Below, piece after piece: positions 7,601 to 18,042 of a DNA stretch of 64,000 nt (position 1 is the first letter of the stretch; every line of letters starts with the position of its first letter). The DNA lies in the NCBI RefSeq assembly GCF_021284745.1, contig NZ_CP089925.1:868001-932000 (forward strand). Direction: 5' to 3'. Origin of the DNA: Lysobacter sp. KIS68-7 (GTDB taxonomy: Bacteria; Pseudomonadota; Gammaproteobacteria; Xanthomonadales; Xanthomonadaceae). The notes below the pieces were generated by a model that was not told where the DNA came from, did not search any database, and saw only the letters and a program-made list of their open reading frames with translations. The position numbers and the translations under genes are program-made.

Positions 7601-8595
7601 GCGCAGTCCAGCCCTTGCCGCACGCGCCGCGCCTGCACGTGGATTACGTGGCCGATGCGAGCGCGGCCTCGCTCGCCGCGCAGCTCGCGCGTCCGGACAC
7701 GCTGGCCGTGTTCGGGTTCGGCCCCGATGCGCCGGCGGACGCGGATCCGCGCTACCTGCGCGTTCCGCTGCAGCCGCATGGCGTGGCGCCGCTCGAAGTC
7801 TGGCGCACGGAAGCCCCGGTGCGCGCTGGCACGCAGGGCGCGTTGCGCTTCGCCGAAACCGACACCCTGCAGTTCGGCTGGATCGAAGTCCCCGAAGGCG
7901 ATGGCGGCCTGGAAGCGGCGAGCGAGCGCGCCTACGCGGAACTGTCGGCCTTCGTGCGTGCGCGCGGGTTTCCTTATCTGTTGCGCAGCTGGAACTACCT
8001 CGACGCCATCACCGAGGGCGACGGCGACCAGGAGCGCTATCGCCGCTTCTGCATCGGACGCGCCACGGGCCTGGGCGAAGTCATCGTCGGCACGCTGCCC
8101 GCCGCCACCGCGATCGGTCGTTGCGATGGCGTGCGCACGCTGCAGGTGTACTGGCTCGCCGCACGCACGCCCGGCACGCCCGTGGAAAACCCGCGCCAGG
8201 TGAGCGCCTATCGCTATCCGCGCCAATACGGCCCGCAACCGCCGAGTTTCGCGCGCGCGATGGTGCCGCCGTCGGAGGCGATGCCGCTGCTGTTGTCGGG
8301 CACGGCGAGTGTCGTGGGGCACGAGTCGAAGCACCACGATTGCGTCGAATCGCAGCTGGCCGAAACCTTCGCCAACTTCGAGAGCCTGATCGCCGCGGCC
8401 CGCGCCGTGCGGCCCGGCCTGTCGCCGCGCTTCGGCGCCGGTTCGCGACTGAAGGTCTACGTGCGCGACGCGCAGTCCCTGCCCCGCATCGCGCAGGCGC
8501 TGGAAACGCACCTGGACCCGACGGTGCCGCGCGTGCTGCTGCATGCGGCGGTGTGCCGCCGCGAGTTGCGTGTCGAAATCGACGGCGTGCTGTAA
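7597..8595 (+). CDS. xanB2: XanB2-type bifunctional chorismatase
   Basis: Chorismate-cleaving enzyme of the FkbO/Hyg5/XanB2 family, 332 residues. In Xanthomonas XanB2 converts chorismate to 3-hydroxybenzoate (the xanthomonadin starter) and 4-hydroxybenzoate (the ubiquinone precursor). Family landmarks are the central ENPRQVSAYRYPRQYGP block, the LQVYWLAAR segment before it and the RLKVYVRDA segment in the C-terminal third. The start is GTG at 7597 within a GTGA overlap with the halogenase-like gene. Its place at the edge of the pigment operon supports the assignment. Active-site residues were not checked one by one. Confidence 0.9.
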   Translation: MSAVQPLPHAPRLHVDYVADASAASLAAQLARPDTLAVFGFGPDAPADADPRYLRVPLQPHGVAPLEVWRTEAPVRAGTQGALRFAETDTLQFGWIEVPEGDGGLEAASERAYAELSAFVRARGFPYLLRSWNYLDAITEGDGDQERYRRFCIGRATGLGEVIVGTLPAATAIGRCDGVRTLQVYWLAARTPGTPVENPRQVSAYRYPRQYGPQPPSFARAMVPPSEAMPLLLSGTASVVGHESKHHDCVESQLAETFANFESLIAAARAVRPGLSPRFGAGSRLKVYVRDAQSLPRIAQALETHLDPTVPRVLLHAAVCRRELRVEIDGVL

Positions 8596-8625
8596 GGTGC
8601 GCGCCGAACCTTCAGGAGGAACGTG

Positions 8626-8874
8626 ATGGGCCTGGTCAGTCTGCTGTGGGGAATCGTGTCGATCTTCTGGATGGTGATCGCGCTCATCCCGTTGCTCGGC
8701 GCGGCCAACTGGCTGCTCATTCCCTTCGCCTCGATCGGCGCGGTCATCGGCGCCATCGGCATCGCCATCACCTCGCCCGGCAACCGCGGGCGGGCGAAGG
8801 CGGGCATCGTGCTCAACGTCGTGGCGATCCTCGTGGGCATCGTGCGCCTGCACCTGGGCTTCGGCCTGATCTGA
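8626..8874 (+). CDS. Small membrane protein, function unknown
   Basis: An 82-residue protein almost entirely hydrophobic: segments at about residues 2-24, 26-47 and 60-80 separated by a short basic loop (NRGRAK near 55). A strong Shine-Dalgarno AGGAGG (8614-8619) sits six bases before the ATG at 8626, favouring it over the GTG one codon upstream. It follows xanB2 by 30 nt on the same strand, so it may be read through from that operon. The sequence resembles small DUF4190-type membrane proteins in its glycine-rich hydrophobic pattern, but I do not recognise it firmly. Confidence 0.75.
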   Translation: MGLVSLLWGIVSIFWMVIALIPLLGAANWLLIPFASIGAVIGAIGIAITSPGNRGRAKAGIVLNVVAILVGIVRLHLGFGLI

Positions 8875-8957
8875 ACGCGCGTTTGCAACGTTAGCGGCGC
8901 GTGAGCATCCGCGCGCCGGGCCGCACGGCCATTTGAAGCCGCTTGTAGGCCGAGCGC

Positions 8958-8985
8958 ACCCTCGCTTCCCCAGACGAGCGAGGGT
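8958..8985 (+). promoter_or_regulatory. Hairpin immediately before the first protease-module start
   Basis: A perfect 9-bp inverted repeat (ACCCTCGCT at 8958-8966, AGCGAGGGT at 8977-8985) with a 10-nt loop ends 7 nt before the ATG at 8993. It occupies the position of a ribosome binding site, and GAGGG on its 3' arm is the best SD-like sequence, so folding could control translation. It lacks a T tract and is not a typical terminator. Confidence 0.4.
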
Positions 8986-8992
8986 TTCGGAC

Positions 8993-9322
8993 ATGGCACC
9001 CAGGACCTCATTGCTGTTGGCCGGCATTGCGCTGGCCGGCGGCGTCGCGGTGGCGCACGCCGCGCAGACCACGCACGCCGAACGCCAGGCGGCGGCGGAT
9101 GCGATGGCGAAGAACAAGGACAACGCCATCGCCGCGCAACCGCGCACGATGGCGCAGGCCGACGCGACGCAGTTCAGGACGAAGCGGGGCGGAACGGGCG
9201 TCCGCGTGGCGACGCAGTTGTGGAGCACGCTCGGTGTCGCGAAGGACGCCAAGGGCAACGCGCACATGACCGAAGGCGACGGCACCGCGCCGACGACGCC
9301 GGCGGAGGCGCCCCATGAATAA
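8993..9322 (+). CDS. Small secreted protein, module copy 1 (partner of PA-domain metalloprotease)
   Basis: A 109-residue exported protein with a Sec signal (MAPRTSLLLAGIALAGG... cleaved near AHA-AQT, about residue 22). The mature part is charged and low in complexity, followed by a conserved C-terminal block: TQLWSTLGV then MTEGDGT. I recognise no named domain. Its last eight bases (ATGAATAA) overlap the start of the downstream metalloprotease, so the pair is coupled. A paralogue (11229-11561) has the same size, signal, motif order and overlap. Possible roles are chaperone, pro-region or inhibitor supplied in trans; this is inferred from the arrangement only. Confidence 0.8.
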   Translation: MAPRTSLLLAGIALAGGVAVAHAAQTTHAERQAAADAMAKNKDNAIAAQPRTMAQADATQFRTKRGGTGVRVATQLWSTLGVAKDAKGNAHMTEGDGTAPTTPAEAPHE

Positions 9323-10901
9323 GCCGCTGCTCACGCTCTCCATCGCCATCGGTGTCGCGCTCGCGGGCTTCTTCGCGCATGCCGCCGACATCGTTCCCGT
9401 GAACCTCGACGACCCGAACGAGGGCTACAACGACACCACGCCGGTCGCACCCGTCGGCGGCAATCCCGGCACCACGCGAGGCGAGCAGCGCCGCATCGTG
9501 GCGCAGTTCGCCGCCGACCTCTGGGGCTCGGTGCTCCAGAGCGACGTGCCGATCTTCGTCGGTGCGCAGTTCAACCCGCTGGGCGACAACGTGCTCGGCT
9601 CCGCCGGCGCGAGCTTCATCTTCAAGAACGAACCCGAGTTTCCGCGGCAGGACACGTGGTTCAGCAGTGCGCTCGCCGATGCGTTGACGGGCCGCGACCT
9701 CAACCCGGGCTTCACCGACATCGGTTCGCAGTTCAGTTCCGACTTCGACTTCTACTACGGCCTCGACGGCAACACGCCCGCCGGGCAGCTCAGCTTCCTC
9801 GACGTGGTGATGCACGAATTCGGCCACGGCCTGGGCTTCCAGAATTTCGTGGACGAAGCGACCGGCGATTTCCAGTCGAACACGGCGGACATCTATTCGG
9901 TCTTCACCTTCGACAACACCAGCGGCAAGTTCTGGACGCAGATGAACAAGCCGCAGCGCAAGGTCTCGGCCACCAACTACGGCAACGTGGTGTTCACCGG
10001 TTCGAGCGCGCGCGCGGGTGCGGCCCTGGTCCTCGACGATCGCACGTCCTTCCGCGTCAACGCGCCCGCGGCGATCGCAGGCGTGTACGAGTACGGCACG
10101 GCGAGTTTCGGACCCGCGCCGACGGCGGCGAACTTCGGCGGCGGCGTCGTGATCGGCACCGATGCGGCGAATGCAACCGGTCCCTCCACGACGGACGGCT
10201 GCTCGCCGTTCACCAACGCGGCGGCAGTCGCGGGGCACATCGCGATCGTCGATCGCGGCAGCTGCGCGTTCGTGCTGAAGGCCACGAATGCGCAAGCGGC
10301 CGGCGCGACCGGCGTGATCGTCGCGAACAACGCCGCCGGCAATCCGCCGCCCGGCATGGGCGGCACGGATCCGACGATCGCCATTCCCGCGATCAGCGTG
10401 ACGCAGCCGGACGGCGCCACGATCAAGGGCGCATCGGGCGTGCAGGTCGCGATCTTCGTCGATCCCGCGCACCTGCAAGGCGCCGACAATGCCGGTCGCC
10501 CGCGCCTGTACACGCCGAACCCGGTGGAGCCGGGCTCGACGGGTTCGCATTACGACACGGCGCTCGCGCCGAATGCCTTGATGGAACCGGCGATCAACGA
10601 TTCGCTGAATGCCGCGTTGAACATCGACCTCACCGCGGACCTGCTCGAGGACACCGGCTGGCACCTCAACCCGGGCAATGCGTTGATCGCCGGTTGCAAC
10701 ACGACGATCGACATCGTCGACAACGCGGGCCTGATCATCGGTGCGAACGTGCAGGCGACGAGCAACCTGCTGTTGCGGACGTCGGCCAACAAGGGCGCCT
10801 ACAAGAACGGCATGAAGGCCTATCGCGATCGCCTGGTCGGCGCGCACCTGATCACCACTGCGCAAGGCAACGCGTTGATGTCCTGCGTCAACAAAGTCTG
10901 A
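9315..10901 (+). CDS. Secreted PA-domain putative zinc metalloprotease, module copy 1
   Basis: Exported protein of 528 residues: signal peptide to about residue 23 (AHA-ADIVP), an N-terminal domain, HEFGHGLGF at 167-175 (zinc-binding HExxH with Glu168 as base), then a long insertion containing a PA domain (about 280-380, DGCSPFTNA... IVDRGSC... GVIVANN) and a C-terminal segment with GSHYDT (His412) and PNALMEP (Met423). The spacing suggests a metzincin-like site in which the third His ligand and Met-turn are separated from HExxHxxGF by the PA insertion, as leishmanolysins separate theirs by a smaller insertion. Cys residues 296/317 and 461/524 could form disulfides. The protease function is inferred from motifs. 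Confidence 0.82.
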   Translation: MNKPLLTLSIAIGVALAGFFAHAADIVPVNLDDPNEGYNDTTPVAPVGGNPGTTRGEQRRIVAQFAADLWGSVLQSDVPIFVGAQFNPLGDNVLGSAGASFIFKNEPEFPRQDTWFSSALADALTGRDLNPGFTDIGSQFSSDFDFYYGLDGNTPAGQLSFLDVVMHEFGHGLGFQNFVDEATGDFQSNTADIYSVFTFDNTSGKFWTQMNKPQRKVSATNYGNVVFTGSSARAGAALVLDDRTSFRVNAPAAIAGVYEYGTASFGPAPTAANFGGGVVIGTDAANATGPSTTDGCSPFTNAAAVAGHIAIVDRGSCAFVLKATNAQAAGATGVIVANNAAGNPPPGMGGTDPTIAIPAISVTQPDGATIKGASGVQVAIFVDPAHLQGADNAGRPRLYTPNPVEPGSTGSHYDTALAPNALMEPAINDSLNAALNIDLTADLLEDTGWHLNPGNALIAGCNTTIDIVDNAGLIIGANVQATSNLLLRTSANKGAYKNGMKAYRDRLVGAHLITTAQGNALMSCVNKV

Positions 10902-10924
10902 CTGCGCCCTCGCGCACATTGAAC

Positions 10925-10948
10925 AGGCGGCGGCTTCGGCCGCCGCCT
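10925..10948 (+). terminator. Terminator-like hairpin after protease copy 1
   Basis: A perfect 10-bp GC-rich stem (AGGCGGCGGC / GCCGCCGCCT) closed by a TTCG tetraloop lies 24 nt after the stop codon. No T run follows, so termination may be weak or factor-assisted; an mRNA-stabilising role is equally possible. Confidence 0.5.
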
Positions 10949-11000
10949 ACCGTTCGTCCAGTCAATTCGACCGCTCGCCGGTGCGCAATCGTTAGAGCCA

Positions 11001-11228
11001 TGTGACGGCTCCCCGGAGAGCCGCGCCCCGTCTCACCCGTTCGGGTGAATACGCCGCGAGGCGTGTTGCATCGCGGTTTGTGTGCGCAATGCGGCGCTCG
11101 CAGACTCGACCGCAACCAGTCGAATCCCCCGACAGCCGCGACTGGTTTCCCCAAAAAGGATTTGCACGCCGGTGGCGTGTTTCGCCGGCGGAACGACTGT
11201 CGTTTCAGGACGAAAGGGGTTCTTCCAG
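11001..11228 (+). ncRNA. Structured leader region upstream of the second module (candidate)
   Basis: This is the main part of the only gap over 300 nt (10902-11228). It contains consecutive short hairpins: CGGCTC/GAGCCG (11006-11023), CACCCG/CGGGTG with a TT loop (11034-11047) and ACGCC-GCGA-GGCGT with a GNRA tetraloop (11051-11064). Further downstream is a 7-bp stem, CCAGTCG with CGACTGG (within about 11116-11145). The series suggests a folded 5' leader before the ATG at 11229. It lacks the conserved core of the c-di-GMP-I riboswitch and I cannot match it to a known class. GC-rich DNA makes chance stems common, so this is tentative. Confidence 0.3.
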
Positions 11229-11553
11229 ATGAAAAAGGCAACTCTCGTTGTGGCCAGCGCCATGCTGGCTGCAGTGTCGTTCGGCGCGTCCGCGGCCAAG
11301 CCCGCGATGACGCACCAGGAGAAGCAGGATTTCGCGGCGAAGGCGCAGAAGAAGGCGACCGCCTTGCGCGCCACGCAGCCGCGTACGGAAGGCCAGGCCC
11401 GTGCGACGCTCAAGGGCGTGGCGGGTGGCGGCATGGCGATCCGCGTGCCCACCGAACTGTGGACCACGCTGGGCGTGCAGCACGAAACGAACGGCGCGGT
11501 GCGCATGACCGAAGCCGATGGCACGAGCGCTCCGAGCACGGAGGGCCTGCCCA

Positions 11554-11561
<8 letters not shown>
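11229..11561 (+). CDS. Small secreted protein, module copy 2
   Basis: Paralogue of the protein at 8993-9322, 110 residues. Sec signal MKKATLVVASAMLAAVSFGASA is cleaved near residue 22-23. The mature part shares with copy 1 a QPRT block followed by a short variable stretch, then TELWTTLGV and MTEADGT near the C-terminus. It ends in the same eight-base overlap (ATGAATAA) with the following metalloprotease gene. The long leader upstream (11001-11228) implies its own promoter or RNA-level control. No named domain is recognised; the conserved pairing is the main clue to function. Confidence 0.8.
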
Positions 11562-14227
<2,666 letters not shown>

Positions 14228-14233
14228 CGCGCG

Positions 14234-15127
14234 TCAGCCGGACTGGCAACCGTCGCGTCCCTCCATGCGCGGCGCGGCCATGCGATACAGATCCAGCTTG
14301 CCGGCATGCGGCGCCTTCGCGGCGCCGCTCACCAGCAGCTCGTTCGGTTTGTTCCAGTCGATCGCCGGGCCGAGCGTCCATCCATCCTCGGTGTTGAACG
14401 ACAGCGCAAGCGGCCGCGCGTCGACGTACTGCGTGCCATCGCAGCGCGCGACGAACAGACGGATCGGTTGCTTGTCGACATCGGTCGATCGCGCGAAGAC
14501 GATCGCGCGACCGTCGTCGAGCCAGGCGCCATCGAAATCGTCGTCGGAGGTGTTGATGCCGGGCACGGGCTTCGGATCGACGAAGGCCTTGCCGTCCCAG
14601 CGCGCGATGAACAGATCGTGGCGGCCTGCGCCACCGAAACCGTCGCTGGCGAACAACAGGTGCTGGCCATCGCGGCTCGGTGTCGGCGCCCATTCGTTGC
14701 CGGCGGAGTTGACGCCCGCGCCCAGCGATTCGACCGCACCGAAGGTCCCGTCGTCGTTCACCGCGACGCGATAGAGGTCATCGCCGCCCTTGCCGCCCGG
14801 CCGGTTGCTGAAGAAATACAGCCAGCGGCCGTTGGCGGAGAACATGGGGTCGAACTCCTTGGCCGCGCCGTCGAAGGACGCGGGTCGTGGGTCGGACCAG
14901 CGGCCGCCATCGCGCCGGGCGATCCAGATGTCCCAGCCGCCGGGGCCGCCGCTGCGATCCGGGCTGCCCCAGGCGATGCGCGTGCCATCCGGACTAACCG
15001 ATCCGCGGATCTCGTTGGCCGGCGTCGACACGGCATGCATCCCTTCGATGCCAAATTCGGACAAGGCACCGGCGACCGGGCTGGCCAGGAGTAGAGTGGC
15101 CGCGACCCGGGTCCACGGACGTTCCAT
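14234..15127 (-). CDS. Exported PD40 beta-propeller protein (TolB-like repeats)
   Basis: A 297-residue exported protein built from WD40-like PD40 repeats: [25 protein letters not shown] and [14 protein letters not shown] recur at intervals of about 50-55 residues, each followed by a W/D-D-I/L-Y/F-xA strand. The signal peptide is [21 protein letters not shown]. Such propellers bind proteins or peptidoglycan-associated partners (as in TolB) but no enzyme motif is visible, so the role is open. The ATG at 15127 is preferred over the TTG one codon upstream. It is convergent with hemB (6 nt apart) and divergent from aroE. Confidence 0.85.
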   Translation of the reverse strand: MERPWTRVAATLLLASPVAGALSEFGIEGMHAVSTPANEIRGSVSPDGTRIAWGSPDRSGGPGGWDIWIARRDGGRWSDPRPASFDGAAKEFDPMFSANGRWLYFFSNRPGGKGGDDLYRVAVNDDGTFGAVESLGAGVNSAGNEWAPTPSRDGQHLLFASDGFGGAGRHDLFIARWDGKAFVDPKPVPGINTSDDDFDGAWLDDGRAIVFARSTDVDKQPIRLFVARCDGTQYVDARPLALSFNTEDGWTLGPAIDWNKPNELLVSGAAKAPHAGKLDLYRMAAPRMEGRDGCQSG

Positions 15128-15178
15128 CAAGAACCTCGGCGTTGTCGTTCGACTCGCCGCAGTCTATCGGAGAGCGCA

Positions 15179-16021
15179 ATGAGCAGGCATTTCGCGGTGT
15201 TCGGGCATCCGGTTGCGCATTCGCTTTCCCCGAAGATCCATGCGGCCTTCGGCAAACAGACCGGCATCGCGATCGACTACCGCGCGATCGACGTCGAACC
15301 CGGACAGCTCACGCACGCGCTCGCCGACTTCATTGCGCAGGGCGGTGCAGGCGCGAACGTGACACTGCCACTGAAGCAGGCGGCGTTCTCCCTCTGCGAC
15401 GACCTGACCGAACGCGCGCGACGCGCCGGCGCCGTCAACACGCTCGTGCGCAACGGCGACACCTGGCACGGCGACAACACCGACGGCGTGGGCCTGGTGC
15501 GCGACCTCACCGATCGCCATGCGCTCGACCTGCGTGCACGGCGCACGCTGATGCTCGGTGCGGGTGGCGCGGCGCGCGGCGTGGCGCCGGCCTTGCTCGA
15601 TGCAGGCATCGGCGAGTTGTACATCGTCAATCGCACGCCGCAACGCACCGATGCGCTCGCCGATGCCCTCGCCGAACCGGGCCGCGTGCATCCGCGCTAT
15701 CTCGCCGACCTGCCGGCGCTCGGCGAATTCGACCTGATCGTCAACGCCACCTCGGCCGGACGCGACCAGCCGATGTTCTCGCTGCCGCGCGCAGTCGTCG
15801 GCCGTCGCTGCGCGGCGGTGGACCTCAACTACGGCGAAGCCGCGATCCCGTTCATGGCCTGGGCACGTGCATCGGGGTGCATGGCCGCCGTCGACGGCCT
15901 GGGCATGCTGGTGGAACAGGCGGCGGAGAGTTTCGCGCGCTGGCACGGCGTGCGGCCGGAAACCGACGCGGTCTTCGCGATGCTGCACGGACACGCCGCG
16001 GCGCTGGTGACCGCGGACTGA
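15179..16021 (+). CDS. aroE: Shikimate dehydrogenase
   Basis: NADP-dependent reduction of 3-dehydroshikimate to shikimate, 280 residues. N-terminal substrate motif [13 protein letters not shown] (about residues 9-21), NVTLPLKQ with the catalytic Lys (near 65) and NTDGVG (near 100) are present, as are the nucleotide-binding [14 protein letters not shown] and NATSAG. A Shine-Dalgarno GGAGAG lies 5 nt before the ATG. Shikimate feeds chorismate, which is also the substrate of XanB2 encoded 7 kb upstream, so this gene supplies both aromatic amino acids and pigment precursor. The stop is 3 nt from the convergent carbonic-anhydrase-like gene. Confidence 0.96.
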   Translation: MSRHFAVFGHPVAHSLSPKIHAAFGKQTGIAIDYRAIDVEPGQLTHALADFIAQGGAGANVTLPLKQAAFSLCDDLTERARRAGAVNTLVRNGDTWHGDNTDGVGLVRDLTDRHALDLRARRTLMLGAGGAARGVAPALLDAGIGELYIVNRTPQRTDALADALAEPGRVHPRYLADLPALGEFDLIVNATSAGRDQPMFSLPRAVVGRRCAAVDLNYGEAAIPFMAWARASGCMAAVDGLGMLVEQAAESFARWHGVRPETDAVFAMLHGHAAALVTAD

Positions 16022-16024
16022 TGG

Positions 16025-16570
16025 TCAGGGCGCGACGGCGCCCGCGAGGTACTGGTCCTTCAAGCGCACGTAGTGGCCGGCGGAGTAATACAGCGCTTCG
16101 ATTTCCGCGTCGCTGAGCATCCGCACCTTCTTCGCGGGATTGCCCAGCCACAACTCGCCGCTGCCGACGACCTTGCCCGGCGTGACCAGCGCACCGGCGC
16201 CGACGAAGCCGTGCTTCTCCACCACCGCGCCGTCGAGCACGATCGCGCCCATGCCGATCAGCACGGCGTCTTCGATGCGGCACGCATGCACGATGGCCTT
16301 GTGGCCGATGGTGACGTCGCTGCCGATCACGGTGGCGAAGCCGCCGAGCTTGGCGTGCGGGCCATCGTGGCTGACGTGGATGACGGTGCCGTCCTGCACG
16401 TTGGTGCGCGCGCCGATGCGGATGAAGTTCACGTCGCCACGGATGACGGTGAAGGGCCAGACGGAGACGTCGTCGCCGAGCACCACGTCGCCGATGACGC
16501 TCGCGGCGGGATCCACGTAAACGCGCTCGCCCAGGACAGGCAGATGGTCGAGATAAGGACGCAGGGACAT
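16025..16570 (-). CDS. Gamma-carbonic anhydrase family protein (YrdA-like)
   Basis: Left-handed beta-helix protein of 181 residues built from hexapeptide repeats (for example VIGDVV, VLGDDV, VSVWPF, AVLIGM). Putative zinc-binding histidines are in IHVSHDGPH and IGHKAIVHACRIE, as in gamma-class carbonic anhydrases and their YrdA/PaaY relatives. The biochemical activity of YrdA proteins is uncertain, so a metal-binding housekeeping role is the safest statement. The MSLRPYLD start at 16570 is preceded at exactly 6 nt by TACAAT, implying a leaderless mRNA. It is divergent from the aldehyde dehydrogenase gene. Confidence 0.9.
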   Translation of the reverse strand: MSLRPYLDHLPVLGERVYVDPAASVIGDVVLGDDVSVWPFTVIRGDVNFIRIGARTNVQDGTVIHVSHDGPHAKLGGFATVIGSDVTIGHKAIVHACRIEDAVLIGMGAIVLDGAVVEKHGFVGAGALVTPGKVVGSGELWLGNPAKKVRMLSDAEIEALYYSAGHYVRLKDQYLAGAVAP

Positions 16571-16576
16571 GCGCGC

Positions 16577-16582
16577 ATTGTA
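16577..16582 (-). promoter_or_regulatory. -10 element (TACAAT) for a leaderless gamma-CA mRNA
   Basis: On the minus strand TACAAT ends exactly 6 nt before the ATG at 16570, the geometry expected if the A of ATG is +1. The divergent gene has its own -10 at 16612-16617, so the two promoters sit 30 bp apart. Confidence 0.45.
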
Positions 16583-16611
16583 GGCGGCGCGCCATGGCGC
16601 CGGCACGCGCA

Positions 16612-16617
16612 TACACT
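16612..16617 (+). promoter_or_regulatory. -10 element (TACACT) for a leaderless aldehyde dehydrogenase mRNA
   Basis: TACACT ends 6 nt before the ATG at 16624, again the spacing expected for transcription starting on the start codon. No clear -35 is visible. Confidence 0.4.
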
Positions 16618-16623
16618 GGCCGC

Positions 16624-18042
16624 ATGAACGACTTCACCGACCCCGCCGCCGGTCTCGGGCCCACGCTGGAGCGCCTGCGCACCGCCTGGCGCGCGAACAA
16701 ACCGAGCCTGGAACAGCGCCACGCCGACCTCGGCCGCCTGCGCCACGTGCTCTCGCGCCGCCTCGACGCGATGGATGCGGCGATCAGCGCCGACTTCGGC
16801 CACCGATCGAAGCACGAAAACCTCATTTCCGAAGCGATGATCACGCTCTCGGAAATCGACCTCGCGCGACGCAAGCTGCGCCGCTGGGCGAAGGCGCGGC
16901 GCGTCGGCGTGGGCTGGAAGTTCTGGCCCGCGCGCGCGGAACTGCGGCCCTCGCCGCTCGGCGTGGTGGGCATCATCAGTCCGTGGAATTACCCGGTGAA
17001 CCTGGCGCTCGTGCCGCTGGTGTCGGCGATCGCGGCGGGCAACCACGTGTTCCTCAAGCCGTCGGAGCACACGCCGAAGACGAGCGAGTTCCTGCGCGAC
17101 CTGCTCGCGGAAGTGTTCCCCGCGGATCGCGTGGCGGTGGCGATCGGCGGGCCGGACGTCGGCGCTGCATTCTCTGCGCTGCCTTTCGACCACCTGCTGT
17201 TCACCGGTTCGACCGCGGTTGGTCGCAAGGTGATGGCCGCGGCTGCGCCGAACCTCACGCCGGTGACGCTCGAACTCGGCGGCAAGGCGCCCGCGGTGGT
17301 CGCGCCGGATTTCCCGCTGGACCTGGCGGCCGCGCGCATCGCGAGCGGCAAGTGGTTCAACGCGGGGCAGACCTGCATCGGCGTGGATTACGCGCTGGTC
17401 GATGCGACGCGGCGCGATGCCTTCGTCGAGGCGCTGCGCAAGCAGGTGCGCGATCGGTTCGGCGACCTGTCGGATGCTTCGAATTACACGCGCATCATCA
17501 ACACGGGGCAGTTCGATCGCCTGCTGGGATATCTCGCCGACGCGCGTGCGCGCGGCGCGACGGTGGTGCCACTGATCGAGATCGACGAAGCGCGCATGCG
17601 CGGCGAACGCCTGATTCCGCCCACGCTGGTGCTCGATGCGCCGGACGAGTCCGAGGTGATGCGCCACGAAATCTTCGGGCCGATCCTGCCGATTCGCACG
17701 TATGCGCGCATCGAGGAGGCGCTCGGCTACATCGGTACGCACGATCGGCCGCTCGCGTTGTATCCGTTCTCCAACGACACGCACACGGTGGAACGCATCG
17801 TCGACGCCACGCTCGCCGGCGGCATCGCGGTGAACGACACGCTGGTGCATTTCGCGGTGGATACGTTGCCCTTCGGCGGCGTCGGGCCCAGCGGCATGGG
17901 CGCGATCCACGGCAAGGCGGGGTTCGACACGTTCAGCAAGCAGCTGCCCGTGTTCCGGCAGTCGCGGCTGGCGGCGACCGACCTGTTGCGGCCGCCCTAC
18001 ACGGGGTTCGTCGATCGGCTCGTGCGCTTCCTGTCGCGTTAG
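16624..18042 (+). CDS. Coniferyl aldehyde dehydrogenase-type ALDH
   Basis: NAD(P)-dependent aldehyde dehydrogenase of 472 residues, closest in organisation to the CalB (coniferyl aldehyde dehydrogenase) group. Visible: PWNYP (cofactor site), FTGST, ELGGK with the general base Glu, and GQTC with the catalytic Cys (about residue 250). The C-terminal membrane-proximal end (LLRPPYTGFVDRLVRF) is typical of fatty or aromatic aldehyde members. The physiological substrate cannot be told from sequence. The gene is convergent with the cysteine synthase fusion and the two stop codons overlap by four bases (18039-18042). Confidence 0.92.
   Translation: MNDFTDPAAGLGPTLERLRTAWRANKPSLEQRHADLGRLRHVLSRRLDAMDAAISADFGHRSKHENLISEAMITLSEIDLARRKLRRWAKARRVGVGWKFWPARAELRPSPLGVVGIISPWNYPVNLALVPLVSAIAAGNHVFLKPSEHTPKTSEFLRDLLAEVFPADRVAVAIGGPDVGAAFSALPFDHLLFTGSTAVGRKVMAAAAPNLTPVTLELGGKAPAVVAPDFPLDLAAARIASGKWFNAGQTCIGVDYALVDATRRDAFVEALRKQVRDRFGDLSDASNYTRIINTGQFDRLLGYLADARARGATVVPLIEIDEARMRGERLIPPTLVLDAPDESEVMRHEIFGPILPIRTYARIEEALGYIGTHDRPLALYPFSNDTHTVERIVDATLAGGIAVNDTLVHFAVDTLPFGGVGPSGMGAIHGKAGFDTFSKQLPVFRQSRLAATDLLRPPYTGFVDRLVRFLSR

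Noticed and set aside
11001-11228. A c-di-GMP-I (GEMM) riboswitch in the long intergenic region
   Set aside because: The conserved GGGCAAAC and GCAAAGCC cores are absent; only generic hairpins are present.
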